A stretch of 64,000 nucleotides of DNA from Ceratopteris richardii (taxonomy: Eukaryota; Streptophyta; Polypodiopsida; Polypodiales; Pteridaceae). Every line of letters begins with the position of its first letter. Position 1 is the first letter of the stretch. Shown here in pieces: positions 50,126-61,910 of this stretch. Both the position numbers and the translations under genes were made by a program. The notes under the pieces are model-generated. The model saw only the letters and a program-made list of their open reading frames with translations. It did not search any database and was not told the DNA's origin. The stretch lies in assembly GCA_020310875.1 (NCBI GenBank), contig CM035444.1:15119585-15183584 (forward strand). Reading direction: 5' to 3'.

Positions 50126-50439
50126 TAGATGGAAAATTCATGGTCTCTCAAATGGTGATGTTATTATTGCTTCTTGCATTATATGTCATGGGTTGTATAA
50201 GATCATAGATTATGCAAAATCAATGATTGATTTATCATGTACAGTTCGTGATTCCCATGTTATCTCAGATGCAAAGCTTTGGCATGGATGCTTTGGTCAA
50301 CAAATTTTCTAGTTTGTTTTGTTTGTAGAAATTTGGAATGTTTTCCTCTACCCAAACTCAAGACATCTTCTAAACATGCCTCAAAAGGCTGTATTTTAGG
50401 ACAAATTCAATGTTCCTCCTTCCCTAAACATGGTCTGGT

Positions 50440-50990
50440 TAGATCTACACATAAATTGAAGCTTGTTCATAGCGATGTAGTGCGCCTATGCAAATACCTT
50501 CACTTGGGAATTACCTATACTTTGTGACTTTCTATTGATGAATTTTCCAAGCATGCATGGGTTTATCCATTGAAAGCAAAGTTTGAGGTGTTTATGTTCT
50601 TTAAATAACTCCTAGTTATGGCTGAAAACCTATCAGCATGTAAAATGGACATGCTCTATTCTGATCGGGGGGAAGGCTATATGTCTTTAGAACTTAATGA
50701 ATTTTTGGTTGAGTATGGGATAAAACATCATTGTCAAATGTTGTATGCACCTCAAGAAAATGGATTTGTTGAGATGAAGAATAGGTCTCTCATGGAAATG
50801 GTGAGGTCTATGGTCAAAAGTAAGGCTTTCCCACATAGCTTCTGGCTTGAGGTTGTTATGCATTTAGCATATGTACTAAACAGGCATCCCACCAAAGCAT
50901 TGCAATCTATCACTCCATATGAGGCTTGGCATGGTTGCAAGCCATTCCTCATCTATGTGTTTTTGGTATCCTGGCATATGCACTAGTTCC
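50440..50990 (+). CDS. Copia integrase region, element K
   Basis: HKLKLVHSDVVRLCKY (first Asp), DMLYSDRGEGYMSLELNEFL (second Asp) and QMLYAPQENGFVEMKNRSLMEM (the P-Q-x-N-G-x-x-E box), then FWLEVVMHLAYVLNRHPTKA and TPYEAWHGCKP. Standard Ty1/copia integrase. Fossil coding region. Confidence 0.88.
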
Positions 50991-51519
50991 TAAACAACAA
51001 CAAAGAAAATTGGATGATAAAGTAGTGAAATGTATTTTTTCGGGTGCAATTCTGAAAGAAAAGGTTATCGTCTGTATCATCCACAAACCAAATGCATTCT
51101 GCTTAGTCGTGATGTTATTTTTGTGGAAGACGCAATTCAATCCTTACTTTCATATACCAAGGGGACATCAATTAGCTTGAGGGTGTGTATGAAACCATGC
51201 TATATCTTTTTATAGATGGGTAATCGAGTGGTAGGCCAAATGAGGAAATTTCTTGGCCTTTATAAGTTTAAAATGATGCTATAGATCATTCCATTTTGGA
51301 TGTAGATTTTCATGATGCACTTGTTGATGAGATGGCTGGCATAAAACAAAAATATGCCCAAAGGGTTGATGTAGACCTTGAGAGATAGCAAATTAGATGT
51401 ACCTTCACAGTATTGTACACGTTCAGGTTCTCATAATGCTTCATTTGCATCAGATTGTTATGCAATGTCTATCTCTAATATTTATGATGAATCATAAGAA
51501 TTAACTTGTTTCTTTTAAT

Positions 51520-52400
51520 GAAGCACATAATTCAAAAAATTGGATGGTTGCGATGCAATCAAAATATGTTGTCATTCTCAAGAATTGTACTTGTTCTTTA
51601 TGTGATTTTCCTCTAGGAAAAAAGGCCATTGGCACTAAAAATTGATGATTATAAGGCTAGAACTGTTTCCAAAGGTTATGCTTAAGAGAAAGGCATTGAT
51701 TTTGATGAGACCTTTCTCCCACCTGCCAAATGACCATTTTTTGTAGCATTCATTCACTTTCATCTCATCATGGTTGGAACATACATTAGTTGGATATTAA
51801 AACTACATTTCTAAATGGTGATTTACATGGATAAGTGTATGTAATTTTGCCCCATGGTTTTGTGTAGAAAGGGAATGAAAACAAAGTATGCAAGTTGAAA
51901 AAGGCATTATATGGTTTGAATCAAGCACCATGTGCTTGTTATGAGAAGATACATGCCTTCTTGCTAGCACATGGTTTTGAGAATAGTCCAATTGAGAGCA
52001 CATTATATGTTAAGCATGCATATGATGTATTTTTTATCATTGATGTTGATGATATACTACTGAATCATCCTAATGAGAAGCATATTTCTAATTTTAAGGC
52101 CAATTTGCATGCCTCTTTTGAGATGTGAGATTTGGGGCATTTGCATCATTATTTATGCAAGTTGATGGCAAAATCACTTTGTATCAAGCAAAGTATATTG
52201 ACAAACTATTGTAGCATTTTGGTCTTGAAGGGTACAAAACTATTGTCACTCCCATGGAAACAAGTTTGTAGTTTCTTTTTCATGATGATGCAGATGCCTT
52301 CGATGTTGTTCTCCATTAGTAGGCTATTGGATGCTTGATTTACCTATGCATAACTCGGCCTGATATTCTGTTTTCTATCTCTTAGATGACTAGGTTTATG
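51520..52400 (+). CDS. Copia reverse transcriptase region, element K
   Basis: Includes a KLKKALYGLNQAPCACYEKI stretch (K-x-L-Y-G-L-x-Q-[AS]-P-R-x-W type), ENSPIESTLYVKHAYDVFFI and a catalytic IDVDDILL box, followed by EKHISNFKANLHASFEM. Fossil coding region with many breaks. Confidence 0.85.
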
Positions 52401-52576
52401 CATTACCCAAGTGTGAAGCATTGATAGGTTTTTAATCGTATCTTTTGCTAATTGAGTGGTTTCTGGCTACTTGGATTGTTTTATCCCAAGGGGTGTCATT
52501 ACTGCTAGATTCACATGTTTTTTCTGACTCAGTCTTGGCTGCTTGCTATGACACTCATGTGTCCTTTTAGTGGGTT

Positions 52577-52984
52577 TTGCTTCATACTTGGTTGCTCACG
52601 ATCTCTTGGTTGATCAAGGAGGAGCCTTTTATGGCCGCTTCTAGTTGTGAGGCTGAGTGTAGGGTAGCTTTCAAAGGGATTGTTGAGTGTATGTGGCTTA
52701 GATGCCTTTTGGTTGACTTGGGTATTGTTCAATCTTCTATCACCACCATCTTTATTGAAAGTTAGAGAGCATTGGCAATTGTGAGGAACCATGTGTTTCA
52801 TGCTCACACAAAGCACATTGAGGTGCATTATCATTATGTCAAGGAGAGACCCTCTGTTGGGGAGATGAGTTTGACATATCTGCCCACACTATGTAATGTT
52901 GAAGACCTTTTCACGAAGGCTCTGGCTAGGGAGAAGTTTGAAGCTTTCCACAAAGCTTTATGCTTGCCTCCTTTTGTGTATTGA
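52577..52984 (+). CDS. Copia RNase H region, element K
   Basis: EEPFMAASSCEAECRVAFKGIVE is the copia RNase H core (S-S-x-E-A-E-Y-x-A). ALAIVRNHVFHAHTKHIEVHYHYVKE, and LPTLCNVEDLFTKALAREKF match the conserved NP.f..r.KHI......f.re end and the 'q.ADifTK.l....F' tail. The frame ends at 52984, 68 bp before the purine tract. Fossil coding region. Confidence 0.88.
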
Positions 52985-53441
52985 TTTCTTTCGAGATAGC
53001 TTGGAAATTGCTTACAAATAAGCACCACGCCCTTGTCATCGCATCACTCTTAAGGGGGATTTGTGGATATATTTCAAATTTTTGAGAGGGTATACGTGTT
53101 GTAGTATAGTTATGCTCTTAAATAACTTTGATTTTTATGACTATTTTCATGCGGTCATGATCTATGACTATTTCCATGCGGTCGTGAATAGCTAGAAGAA
53201 CTTGAAACGTCTTTTTATTGTACACGTTCTTGAGTGCTTCTAGCATTCTTGTATTGTTTGTTCCCAAGAATCTTGGAGCTTGTCCTTGTGTTGATACCTA
53301 CCATGTATAAATTGTACTCATTTAGGATCAATTTTCTCTACATGTGATGTGAGCGTGACCTAAAGTATGGGAAGCTTGGATGAGAAGATGCATGTATGCT
53401 TCTTGAAAAGACTTGTCTTGAAAGACACTTTTAATGTTTGC

Positions 53442-53519
53442 ATGTTGCAATGGTAAGAACATGAGATGTAAATAATAAGAATGTTGCAATGGTAAGAACA
53501 TGAGATGTAAATAATAAGA
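53442..53519. repeat. Tandem duplication, 39-bp unit
   Basis: atgttgcaatggtaagaac starts at 53442 and at 53481; two copies, identical by eye. Confidence 0.95.
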
Positions 53520-53959
53520 AGATAAACATTGTAAGCTCAAGGCTTGGTTGAGATTAAAGAATTAGCACTCAAGATTAGTTTTGAAGCCCGCGCCATTCAT
53601 TTCCAAAAGTTAAAGGTTTTTAAAACCAATGAGGCAACATCTAACATGTTAAATATCTTTCGGAATATTTTAACAACAATGTCTGCATGTTCTAACACAT
53701 CTTGTATGAATAGGTTATATGTAATTTTAAATATTTAGTCAAGTTTAAGTTTCTATCATAGATATATTTTTATGAGTACTCTTAAATTTTGAGGCTAGGA
53801 ATATCATTCATGGGTGATCTTCTCTTATGCCACAATGTAGAATATATATGATGTCTGCTCTAGATATACATTTTGTCTATTATGGTCTATGAGTGAGTAT
53901 GCAAGAATGATGTGTTAGTATATGATCAATGTCTACCCCTCATGATTGTATGCACATTT
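53520..53959. other. AT-rich stretch without a recognisable gene
   Basis: One 64-residue frame (53544-53738) without motif or context; nothing else seen. Confidence 0.5.
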
Positions 53960-54366
53960 TGTAAGGCCCCCGTTATGAGGAGTGAAGCCAAGCGTGCATT
54001 ACCCAATTGATGGGAATCCCAAGTTGCATGTTGGATGAAGGTCATATTGGACCATGTACGGTATTGTAAGGAAAGGGAGTTACCAGGATCCCCAATTGGG
54101 GGGTCCGGGGCAGCGGGGAGCAGCCCCGGCTGGGGGGTCCAAGGGGCCAGCGGGCCCCTTGGCTGGGGGGTCCCAGGGGGCCAGCGGGCCCCCTGGTGGG
54201 GGTCCGGGGGCAGCGCCCCCGGCGCAACAATAAAGGTAATATTCCATAGAATATTCCCTGTCAGAATTAGAAATCATTTATATTTGTTAGGTCGGTTCAA
54301 CCGGTCTAAGCCGTGTATGGCAATTACGCGGGCGGTGGCCGCCCACGCTCTACCGCCCATGTATAG
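53960..54366. repeat. Probable partial LTR with GC-rich stem-loop cluster
   Basis: Starts TGTAAGGCCCCCG, like an LTR. At 54105-54222 four G/C-rich palindromes follow each other: about 54105-54129, 54139-54162, 54172-54196 and 54204-54222. The last three have a short agc loop. The cluster is cut at 54366 by the start of element D. GC content is far above that of the surroundings. Plant copia LTRs can carry such hairpins, but the element type cannot be proven here. Confidence 0.6.
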
Positions 54367-55070
54367 TGTTGGAACTGAAGGACTCACAAGGCAAGGGAGC
54401 TTACGAAGGGAGTCAGAGAGAAGAGAAAGTACAAGCAGACAGAGCAGTCAACGACGATCTGGCAAGTAGGCCAATATTTTTTCAGGACACTAACGCATAT
54501 AAAAGAGGTGGACACACAAGGAGAAGGAGCAAGTAGCGAGCTCCAGGAAATGTATGTCAAAATGTTAATAGAAACCCCTACAAAAATAGTGATTTTCATC
54601 ACTAAAAACCATTGTAAATACCATTTCATATTTTTGTAGCTCCATTTTGTGCAAGCCAAGGAGTCCTTGAGCTTGAAGAGCTTTAGAAGTACCTACCTAT
54701 CAGTTTTCACATGTTTTAGACTTCGTTTGGACCTCCAAATAGGGTAGAGAACCTAATTTTTAACTAGGCCGGACACTAGGTCTGGACACGGCCAAAACCT
54801 AGTCAAAAACTATAAATAGAGCTAGAGAGCTCATTTTTGGGGTTAGCTTGTAATTGAATTGAACTTGTATGAGCTTTTGGAAAGTAATCTAAGAACTCCA
54901 TTGCTTCTCACTCTTTGTCTTGCCATGTGTGCGCGTGTGTGTGTATGTGTGTGCATGTTAGTGTGCTTCTCACTCACGCACTTGTGCCTTCACTTGCTCG
55001 AGGTCATCATACCATCCTCACGTCTTCCTGGATTGACATTAAAGGAGGTGCTACTCATCACTGAGCTACA
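54367..55070 (+). repeat. 5' LTR of element D
   Basis: About 704 bp, starting TGTTGGAACTG and ending GAGCTACA. TATA box tataaatag at 54811-54819. Matches the 3' LTR of B. Confidence 0.9.
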
Positions 55071-55078
55071 CCAAATTT

Positions 55079-55096
55079 TGGCACCGTTGTCGGGGA
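55079..55096 (+). promoter_or_regulatory. Primer-binding site of element D (Asp tRNA type)
   Basis: tggcaccgttgtcgggga, 8 bp after the LTR end, differing at two positions from the perfect copy in element F (35500-35517). Confidence 0.82.
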
Positions 55097-55452
55097 TCGA
55101 GCTTTGAGGACGAGCGTGTGATGGTAAGACGTAGATTTGAGACATTGGCATTGTAGGTAATCTCGTTACTCTTCTTATTTTTCTCTTTCTTACCTCACCA
55201 TCATCATCACCATCATCATCATCACCATCTCCCACCTCCATCTCCATCATCGCGAAAATTTTCAGTTTTGATCATATCACCTTCTCCACCTCATTTCCCT
55301 CATTCCACTTGTGAGAGAGAGCGAGAGAGCAATATTGTGAGCAGTGTCTTTGCATGTTTGTTGAGTTTTCTTGCAGGATCCAGCCATATCATCCCCTCCA
55401 GCACGCTGCACAGGTACGAAAAACTCAGAAACTGTTTGTGTGTCGCCGACCT

Positions 55453-56103
55453 CTGTCGATCGCGATCGACAGAAAAAACGCCCATTTGGTAAAACAAAGT
55501 GCACCACCATAATCTACATGATGAGCACATTCTAAATCACTAAAAACAGTTGAAAAATTCCGTGTTTCTCTGTCAATCGCGATCGACACCATCGATCGCG
55601 ATCGACAGCCACGATCGACAACATCTGTCGATCGCGACCGACAGACCCTGTCGATCGCGACCGACAGACCTGTCGATCGCGACCGACAGACCTGTCGATC
55701 GCGACCGACAGACCCCACGACCGACTGACTGCCATGTAGGACCCTGTCAATCGCGATTGACACCGTCGATCACGATCGACAGCCATGACCGACACCTCTG
55801 TCAGTCGCGATTGACACCGTCGATCACGACTGACTGAATTTCAACGATTGATTGACTTTTTCGCGTAGCCACGTGTCCATCGCGACGGACACATTCCCGA
55901 TTGACTGAAATTACGGCGGAAATCCCAGAAAAAGTGTCGATCGTGATTGACACCGTCGATCGTGATTGACAGGACCCACGACTGACTCTGTCGATCGCGA
56001 TTGACACTGTCAATCGCGACTGACGTGTCGATCGCGACTGACAGGCCCCGACGGACACCTCTGTCAATCGCGATTGACAGACCTATCGATCGCGATTGAC
56101 AGG
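55453..56103. repeat. Array of about 19 palindromes in the leader of element D
   Basis: The core is GTCGATCGCGATCGAC; the best copy is a perfect 20-nt palindrome at 55453-55472. Four copies at 55625, 55648, 55670 and 55692 have a 22-23 bp period, and others are spaced irregularly to 56103. Variants such as TGTCAATCGCGATTGACA change both arms together and stay palindromic. The array lies between the primer site and gag, in what should be untranslated RNA. Short frames across it translate to Arg/Asp/Ser repeats and are not genes. It lacks unique spacers of constant length, so it is not CRISPR. Confidence 0.9.
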
Positions 56104-57099
56104 CTTTTCGGCCAAAATTTTAGGGTTAATTTTTCCAAGTCCTTGGGGAATTTTGGGCATAATTAGAGAGTCATTAGTGATTTGTGAGGTCCCCACACGT
56201 GTTTTTGAGAAAAATCATGTGATCTGTCAGCCTGCTTGAACCCTGTTTTAACTCCAAAACCCTGAACTGACATAACTTTCTCATACGAAATCCGTTTGCT
56301 GTGATTCTTGTCTTGTTGGAAAGCTCGTGGGGAGTACAACCAAAACATCCACTGGTTATGGTTAAATTAAGATCAGGATTATTAGATAGAGTATTTTGAA
56401 GTTGACCATACCCAAGGGGAACAAAATTCAGGGATCTCTAGAATTGTTTTCCAAAAAAAAATCACTGTGCAAATTGGTGTTTGTGTTACATGAATGAAAG
56501 TGATTGGTTCTGTCTTTGGAATTTAAGTCTTGAGCTAACTTTGGAACTCATACAGATCTATTGAGAGCATCGAAGGGCATTCTAAGCAAGAGTAAGTTCA
56601 AGCTTGGGAACACGCTTCTTGGGCATTCAAGGGCAACCAAGAAGGAAACAAAAGGTTGGAAACTCTCAACTCCCTCTGTCAATTCCTAGCTTAGGCTAAG
56701 AACGACTAGTGATAGGAGTAGGCCAGGGCGACGATAGGCATTTATCAAGTTGAAGAATACCTAAATATTCAAGTTCAAGCTAACGACATAATCTTTGTAC
56801 GGTCGAGAACTTTAAAGGAAAATAACTTAACGTGGAACGATCAACTTCAAGTGCGGAACTACACTCAAGTATACCTGACGACGTGATATCAGACAAGAAC
56901 TTTAACACGGTAATCAACTAAAAAAGAATCAAGTAACGGGTACAAAAGAACTCAGCAACGAGGTTGTACTTGGGCAAATTTGGGCTATTCAATTAGGCTT
57001 ATGAACCTTAGATCAGGGCGACATCTAGGGAGAGATAGACAAAGTCTTAGGTCTTCAGAGGCTAGTGTCAACCACACTGCTAGGTCTTGGGCCTAGCAG
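56104..57099 (+). other. Rest of the leader of element D
   Basis: About 1 kb with no conserved frame. It ends with a stretch rich in aac/caag words before the gag start at 57100. Confidence 0.6.
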
Positions 57100-58976
57100 T
57101 TGAGCCACCACTCATACTACCCTAGCTCCGAGACTAGTGAATCAGAGATGTCTCAAGGCATGGACAGACCTACGGGAAGTTCAGGAGTGCCATACTTGCA
57201 CAGGGTAGAAGGTCCTTACAAGACGCAGCTGGAATACCTTAGGACCAACCGATTAGGTGCTAGCATCTATGAGGACGGCCTAGGAAGATCCGTGGTCCAA
57301 ATCAAAAACCCAGACCAATCTATTGGGCTAGAGCACCCTACTGTCAAATTTGAAAATGGTGCATACCTTGATAAAGAGGGAACCATATATGTGGTCACTA
57401 GTCACCCGGAGAGGACAGATGAATTCGGGAATGTGATCCCTGAGGCGGACATAGATGACTTAGAACAAGGGAACGTAGGAGGGGAGCCCAGGACCCCTCG
57501 AGGGAAATCTGTTCTTACTAGAATCCTCAATCCCGAGTGGGTTCCCCAGGACAACAAGAGCATAGATCTGCTTCTGAACCGAGAGACTGACGAAGCCTTT
57601 TGGAGGTATAAATCTGATCGGCCAATTGATGTAGGAACAATTATGATCTATGAGTTTAAAGATCCAGATAGCCCAGGCAGAGTGACCTACCTAGATCACA
57701 CTTCAGAGAGGATCTTTGTGGTTACAGGACATGACAGGCATGCTTACACTTGGAAGGGTGAATTCGTTTTCCCCCAACCAAGATCAAATGTGTCCCATGG
57801 TCACCATGGAGCTGGTACCTCCCAGGCTCATGGAGTTCAGAGAGACATAAAGAGAGACAGACCTGAGGTAAGCTTTGCCAACTCCTTGGGAAGAGGAAGA
57901 ACGAGAACGGAAACAAATAGAGTGGAACCTGAGGGACATAGAGCCCCAGGGAACCGAAGGAATGCGAATGAATTCCCTCTACCAAGACCGAGAGAGCACA
58001 CGAGGACCCTGAGACCGACCCAGCTAGTTAAGTCCATGAAAAACTACTTCGATGGCACTGGAGACCCCTATGATCATGTGGCTGAGTTCAAGCAAGTCTT
58101 GAGAGCTGAACAAGTGGAGGATCTATTCACGCAGTACAATGCCTTTGGTCTAACCCTTAGGAACACAGCCCTTACGTGGTTTCAACCATTGAATGAGAGA
58201 CAATTCAGGAGTATAGACCAACTCCTAGAGGCTTTCATTATTGAATTCTCTAATAATGGCATAAGACATAATACCTCCTCATTGATTCACAGCTTTAAGC
58301 AAACCCCTCAAGAGACTGTGAGACTTGCAGGAAGAAGATTTAGGCAATATCTTGAAAGATGCCCTGTTTTGGAGCTACCCACACCAGCTAAGCAAGTGGC
58401 TTTGTTCTTGGATGGATTGCTAAGTACCAAATTGAGGTCATATGTGTATCTGAAGGACCCTAGGACTATAGAAGAGTGTGTACGCATGTGCATCGACATC
58501 GAGGATAACCTAGGGGAGGAGTTAGAGATTTCCAAAATCTATAAAGATTCAGATAGTGCCTCTAACCTCTCTTCCTCGCAATCCACATCAATTGAGGAAC
58601 TCGCTGAGAAAGTAGCACAAAAACTAGGTGTCTCTAGCAAACAAATCCCAAGGTTTGCCCCAGTAAAGAGGTGCTATACTTGCGGTGGTGACCATATGGC
58701 TAATGCATGTCCCATTATGGCTCAACCCCAAGTAAATCCTAGTAGCCAGTACTGCACCATAGAGCGAAGATACACAAATCACTCAACACAAGACTGCCCA
58801 TACAATAAGCAAGCAGTTAGGCAAACCTACCCTCAGCCATACCCTCAACAAGGCAGATACCAAAGTCAATACCCACCACAACAGTATACTAGGCCTCAAC
58901 AAAATTACCAACCGCAATATCAGGCCCAACTGAGACCCCAGCCTGTGTTAGCTCAACAACCACCTTCTCCTACTTG
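57100..58976 (+). CDS. Gag of element D
   Basis: An open frame of about 625 residues. The N-terminal 300 residues are without a known fold but well formed (VPYLHRVEGPYKTQLEYLRT, then WVPQDNKSIDLLLNRETDEA and MIYEFKDPDSPGRVTYLDHT). The gag domain follows: MKNYFDGTGDPYDHVAEFKQ, ALTWFQPLNERQFRSIDQLL, FSNNGIRHNTSSLIHSFKQ, and EECVRMCIDIEDN. Then come a CCHC-like knuckle (CYTCGGDHMANACP), a second Cys/His cluster (YCTIERRYTNHSTQDCP) and a Gln/Pro/Tyr-rich tail. No protease motif (D-[ST]-G) is found in it. The N-terminal extension is unusually long for plant gypsy gag. Confidence 0.85.
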
Positions 58977-59906
58977 GTCAGGCAAGGCAAGATTCTAGGA
59001 CACATAGTGTCAAAGAATGGCATATCCACTGATGAAGAGAAAGTGAGAGCCATAGCGGAGCTACCTAGGCCAAAGAATATCAAGGAAGTACAAGCTTTCA
59101 TGGGGCATTGTGGTTATTACCGACGGTTTATACACATGTATGCCATCATTGCAAAGCCTTTGTATGGACTTCTGACTAACTTTGAGTGGACTGACGAATG
59201 TGAGAATTTCTTCAATGAGCTTAAATGGCGATTATGTTCAGCACCAATCTTAACCACACCAGATTGGAATAAGCCTTTCCATGTTCATGTGGATGCATCC
59301 AATTATGCTATTGGGTGTGTACTCGCGCAACCTACCAGTGAAGGTAATATGGATCTTCCAATTGCCTATGCTAGTAGACAATTGAATGCAGCTGAACGAA
59401 ATTATACCACTCGTGAGAGAGAAGGACTAGGCATGGTATATGTAGTTAAAAAGTTTAGACACTATTTGCTTGCAAATAAGTTCAAATTTTTTACTGACCA
59501 CCAGGCTCTACTGTACCTGGTAAACAAGCCATGTAATACAGGCAGATTAGTAAGATGGTTTCTCTTACTAATGGAATATGACTTTGAGGTAGTAGTGAGG
59601 AAAGGCAGAACTCACCTGAGAGCAGATCATCTCTCAAGGCTCACATCAGGAGAAGCCCCACAAGGAGTGTCAAATGACCTACCTGATGCTTATTTGTTTA
59701 ATTTAGAAGTTGTGCCACAGTGGGCTAAGCCGCTAGTGCCAGTATTGACATACGGGCCTCACCACCCAGTCATAAACACTCGGGGTAGAGAGGTAGTAAG
59801 AGCCCAAAAGTACCACATCATGGCAAGAAGTATGTACAAGCACACGGATCAAGGGATCTTGGCTTGTTGTGTGGAAGAGGATGAGTACGCGAAATGGTTA
59901 CAATGA
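58977..59906 (+). CDS. RT end and RNase H, element D
   Basis: Starts inside the RT (GKILGHIVSKNGISTDEEKV, FMGHCGYYRRFIHMYAI). RNase H follows: VHVDASNYAIGCVLAQ, ASRQLNAAERNYTTREREGL, KFKFFTDHQALLYLVNK and RKGRTHLRADHLSRLTSG. Nearly the same protein as element B at 12711-13620. Fossil coding region. Confidence 0.9.
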   Translation, partial: VRQGKILGHIVSKNGISTDEEKVRAIAELPRPKNIKEVQAFMGHCGYYRRFIHMYAIIAKPLYGLLTNFEWTDECENFFNELKWRLCSAPILTTPDWNKPFHVHVDASNYAIGCVLAQPTSEGNMDLPIAYASRQLNAAERNYTTREREGLGMVYVVKKFRHYLLANKFKFFTDHQALLYLVNKPCNTGRLVRWFLLLMEYDFEVVVRKGRTHLRADHLSRLTSGEAPQGVSNDLPDAYLFNLEVVPQWAKPLVPVLTYGPHHPVINTRGREVVRAQKYHIMARSMYKHTDQGILACCVEEDEYAKWLQ

Positions 59907-59975
59907 GCACATGTAGGTGCATTAGAGCAACACTACTCAAAGCAACGAACCCTACAGACACTAAAGCGACTCGGA

Positions 59976-61500
59976 GTGCATTGGCCGACTATGGAAGCTG
60001 ATGTCCAAAAGTTGTGCAAGGAATGCCCAATCTGCTGCACTAAACCACCTGTGGAACATGCCACTCTTTATCAAGTGTCTATAGTGCCAGATTGGAGTGA
60101 ACCACTAGTATTCTTCTTGAGGACAAAAACATTCCCTCAAGATATGACCCTGACGAGACAAAGAAGTCTAGAGCAAGAAGCCCTAGATTACTCACTCATT
60201 GGTGATAATCTATACAAGCGTGGTAAAGATGGTTACCTAAGACTATGTGCCCATGAGAGTGAATATCTCAAGATCTTGGAAACTGCTCACCAAGGTGTAG
60301 CAGGAGGACACTTTGGACCAGATCAGGTAATCAAGGCAATACTATTTGCGGGTTTCTAGTGGCCGACCCTTCACATGGATGCACATACCTATGTGAAACA
60401 GTGTGATGTTTGTCAGAGAACTCAGTATCCTATACACAAAGATGAAATGCCACTGAAACCTATGATGGGTGGACGTGCATTCTCTAAGTGGGGAATAGAC
60501 TTTGTAGGTCCTATTAACCCCCCAGCTAAGGGTTCTCATGCTGAATATATCATTGTGGCCACGGATTATCTAACCAAGTGGGTAGAGGTAAAAGCCACAA
60601 CGAAGAACGATGCTCAAACAACAGCTAAGTTTTTATTTGAGAATGTGTTCACTAGATACGGGCTACCTATAGAGCTAGTTAGCGATAGAGGCACTCACTT
60701 CTTGAATGAAGTTATTGAAAATCTACTCCAAGAATTATTGGTAATACATAAGAAGTTTGCCCCCTATCACCCTCAAGCTAATGGCCAGGCTGAGAGCACC
60801 AATAAAATCTTATGCAATGTACTGACGAAATTAGTGAACAATAAACGCTCTGATTGGGACAAATAGCTACACCATGCTGTTTGGGCATACCGAGTCGCCT
60901 ACAAAACGGTACTCCAAGCCACCCCCTTTCAGATGGTATTTGGCCAAAATGCTGTGCTACCGTTGGACTTCTTAATACCTACATTGCAAGTAGCACAAGA
61001 GTATGAATGGACGGGTCATGAACTCTCCTCTAGACTTTTTGACCTGGAACGATTAGGAGAAACAAGACTGAGGGCGGCTACAGGGATATATGCAGCTAAG
61101 AAACGACAGAAGGCATACTTTGATGCCCACGTTAAGGATAAAGGTTTGAAGGCGGGTGACCTAGTACTAGTCTACACTTTGAAACAACATGCGAGAAAAT
61201 TAGAGAAGAGAGGCTACGGACCCATGATCATTAATAGGATCTCAACAAGTGGAGCAGTGCAACTAGCCACATTAGAAGGCGATATTCTCCCAAGCTACAT
61301 AAGCGGATGCCGAGTCAAGTTATATCAAGAACCGCTGACGGAAGAGATGCTAAGTCGACTCAACACTGCTAAGAAACACAAAGAAGAAGAAAAACGAATT
61401 CGCGAAGAGGCTCAAGCAGAAGCATTGGAACGCATCAGGAGAATGAAGTTGAGAAGACAGGGTAGAGAGCAACCTAGGACAGATGCATATGCAGATCAAG
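59976..61500 (+). CDS. Integrase region, element D
   Basis: Zinc region: MEADVQKLCKECPICCTKPP, then HQGVAGGHFGPDQVIKAI and VKQCDVCQRTQYP. Core: FSKWGIDFVGPINPPAKGSH, GLPIELVSDRGTHFLNEVIE and YHPQANGQAESTNKILCNVL (Glu). C-terminal module: MVFGQNAVLPLD, KAGDLVLVYTLKQHARKLEK and SYISGCRVKLYQ. Fossil coding region. Confidence 0.9.
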
Positions 61501-61910
61501 GATATCATGTGGCTATGTGTGAAGTTTCAGATATCAACTCTCATAGGATAATTGATCGACGTCCTTTCATAACCTTAGAGATAGGACAAGGAAAGGGTGC
61601 AAGGGCTGTAAGAGCCTTGATTGACTCAGGTGCAGCCACTAGTGCTGTTAAATTATCGTACTGTCAAAAGTTGAAATTAGCCATCAATCCTATAGAAGCC
61701 TATCTCATAGGATTGGGAGGTGTGGAAACCCCTTGCATGGGCGAGGTGGAACTCCCCCTCTATATTCAAGACGAAGCAATGACAGTCAAAGTACTAGTGT
61801 GTCAAGATGAGGACCTCACTGAGCCTCTTGTCTTGGGTCAGGACTGGATCTATGATCATGCAATCAACCTAAACTTAAGAAGTGGACTTCTTCATGCAGT
61901 CAGGAACTAA
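61501..61910 (+). CDS. Protease-like domain downstream of integrase, element D
   Basis: In the same frame as the integrase C-terminus: RRPFITLEIGQGKGARAVRA then LIDSGAATSAVKLSYCQKLK (D-S-G loop), PIEAYLIGLGGVETPCMGEV and EPLVLGQDWIYDHAINLNLR. It matches element B at 15280-15648. Its presence in the same place in two copies shows the position is a family trait. Catalytic activity is inferred from the motif only. Confidence 0.82.

Larger units (their letters stand above)
49530..53342 (+). mobile_element. Element K: Ty1/copia remnant with 3' LTR, fossil
   Basis: Order on the plus strand: gag end with basic and zinc-knuckle traces, protease, integrase, RT, RNase H, purine tract (aaggggga, 53052-53059) and probable 3' LTR (53062 to about 53342, starting TGTGGATATATTTC). 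This is the copia order (integrase before RT). No 5' LTR is seen; the left end abuts fragment G2. Heavily decayed, with many breaks (ten or more). Confidence 0.85.

Noticed and set aside
54105-54222. GC-rich hairpins as an organelle DNA insertion
   Set aside because: No flanking organelle gene sequence was recognised; an LTR origin is more likely.
55425-56067. Frames rich in Arg/Asp/Ser across the palindrome array
   Set aside because: Open on both strands because the unit is palindromic and lacks stops; in the leader of a retrotransposon and not gene-like.
55453-56103. Palindrome array as a CRISPR array
   Set aside because: No constant-length unique spacers, plant nuclear context, no cas genes; it is part of an LTR retrotransposon leader.
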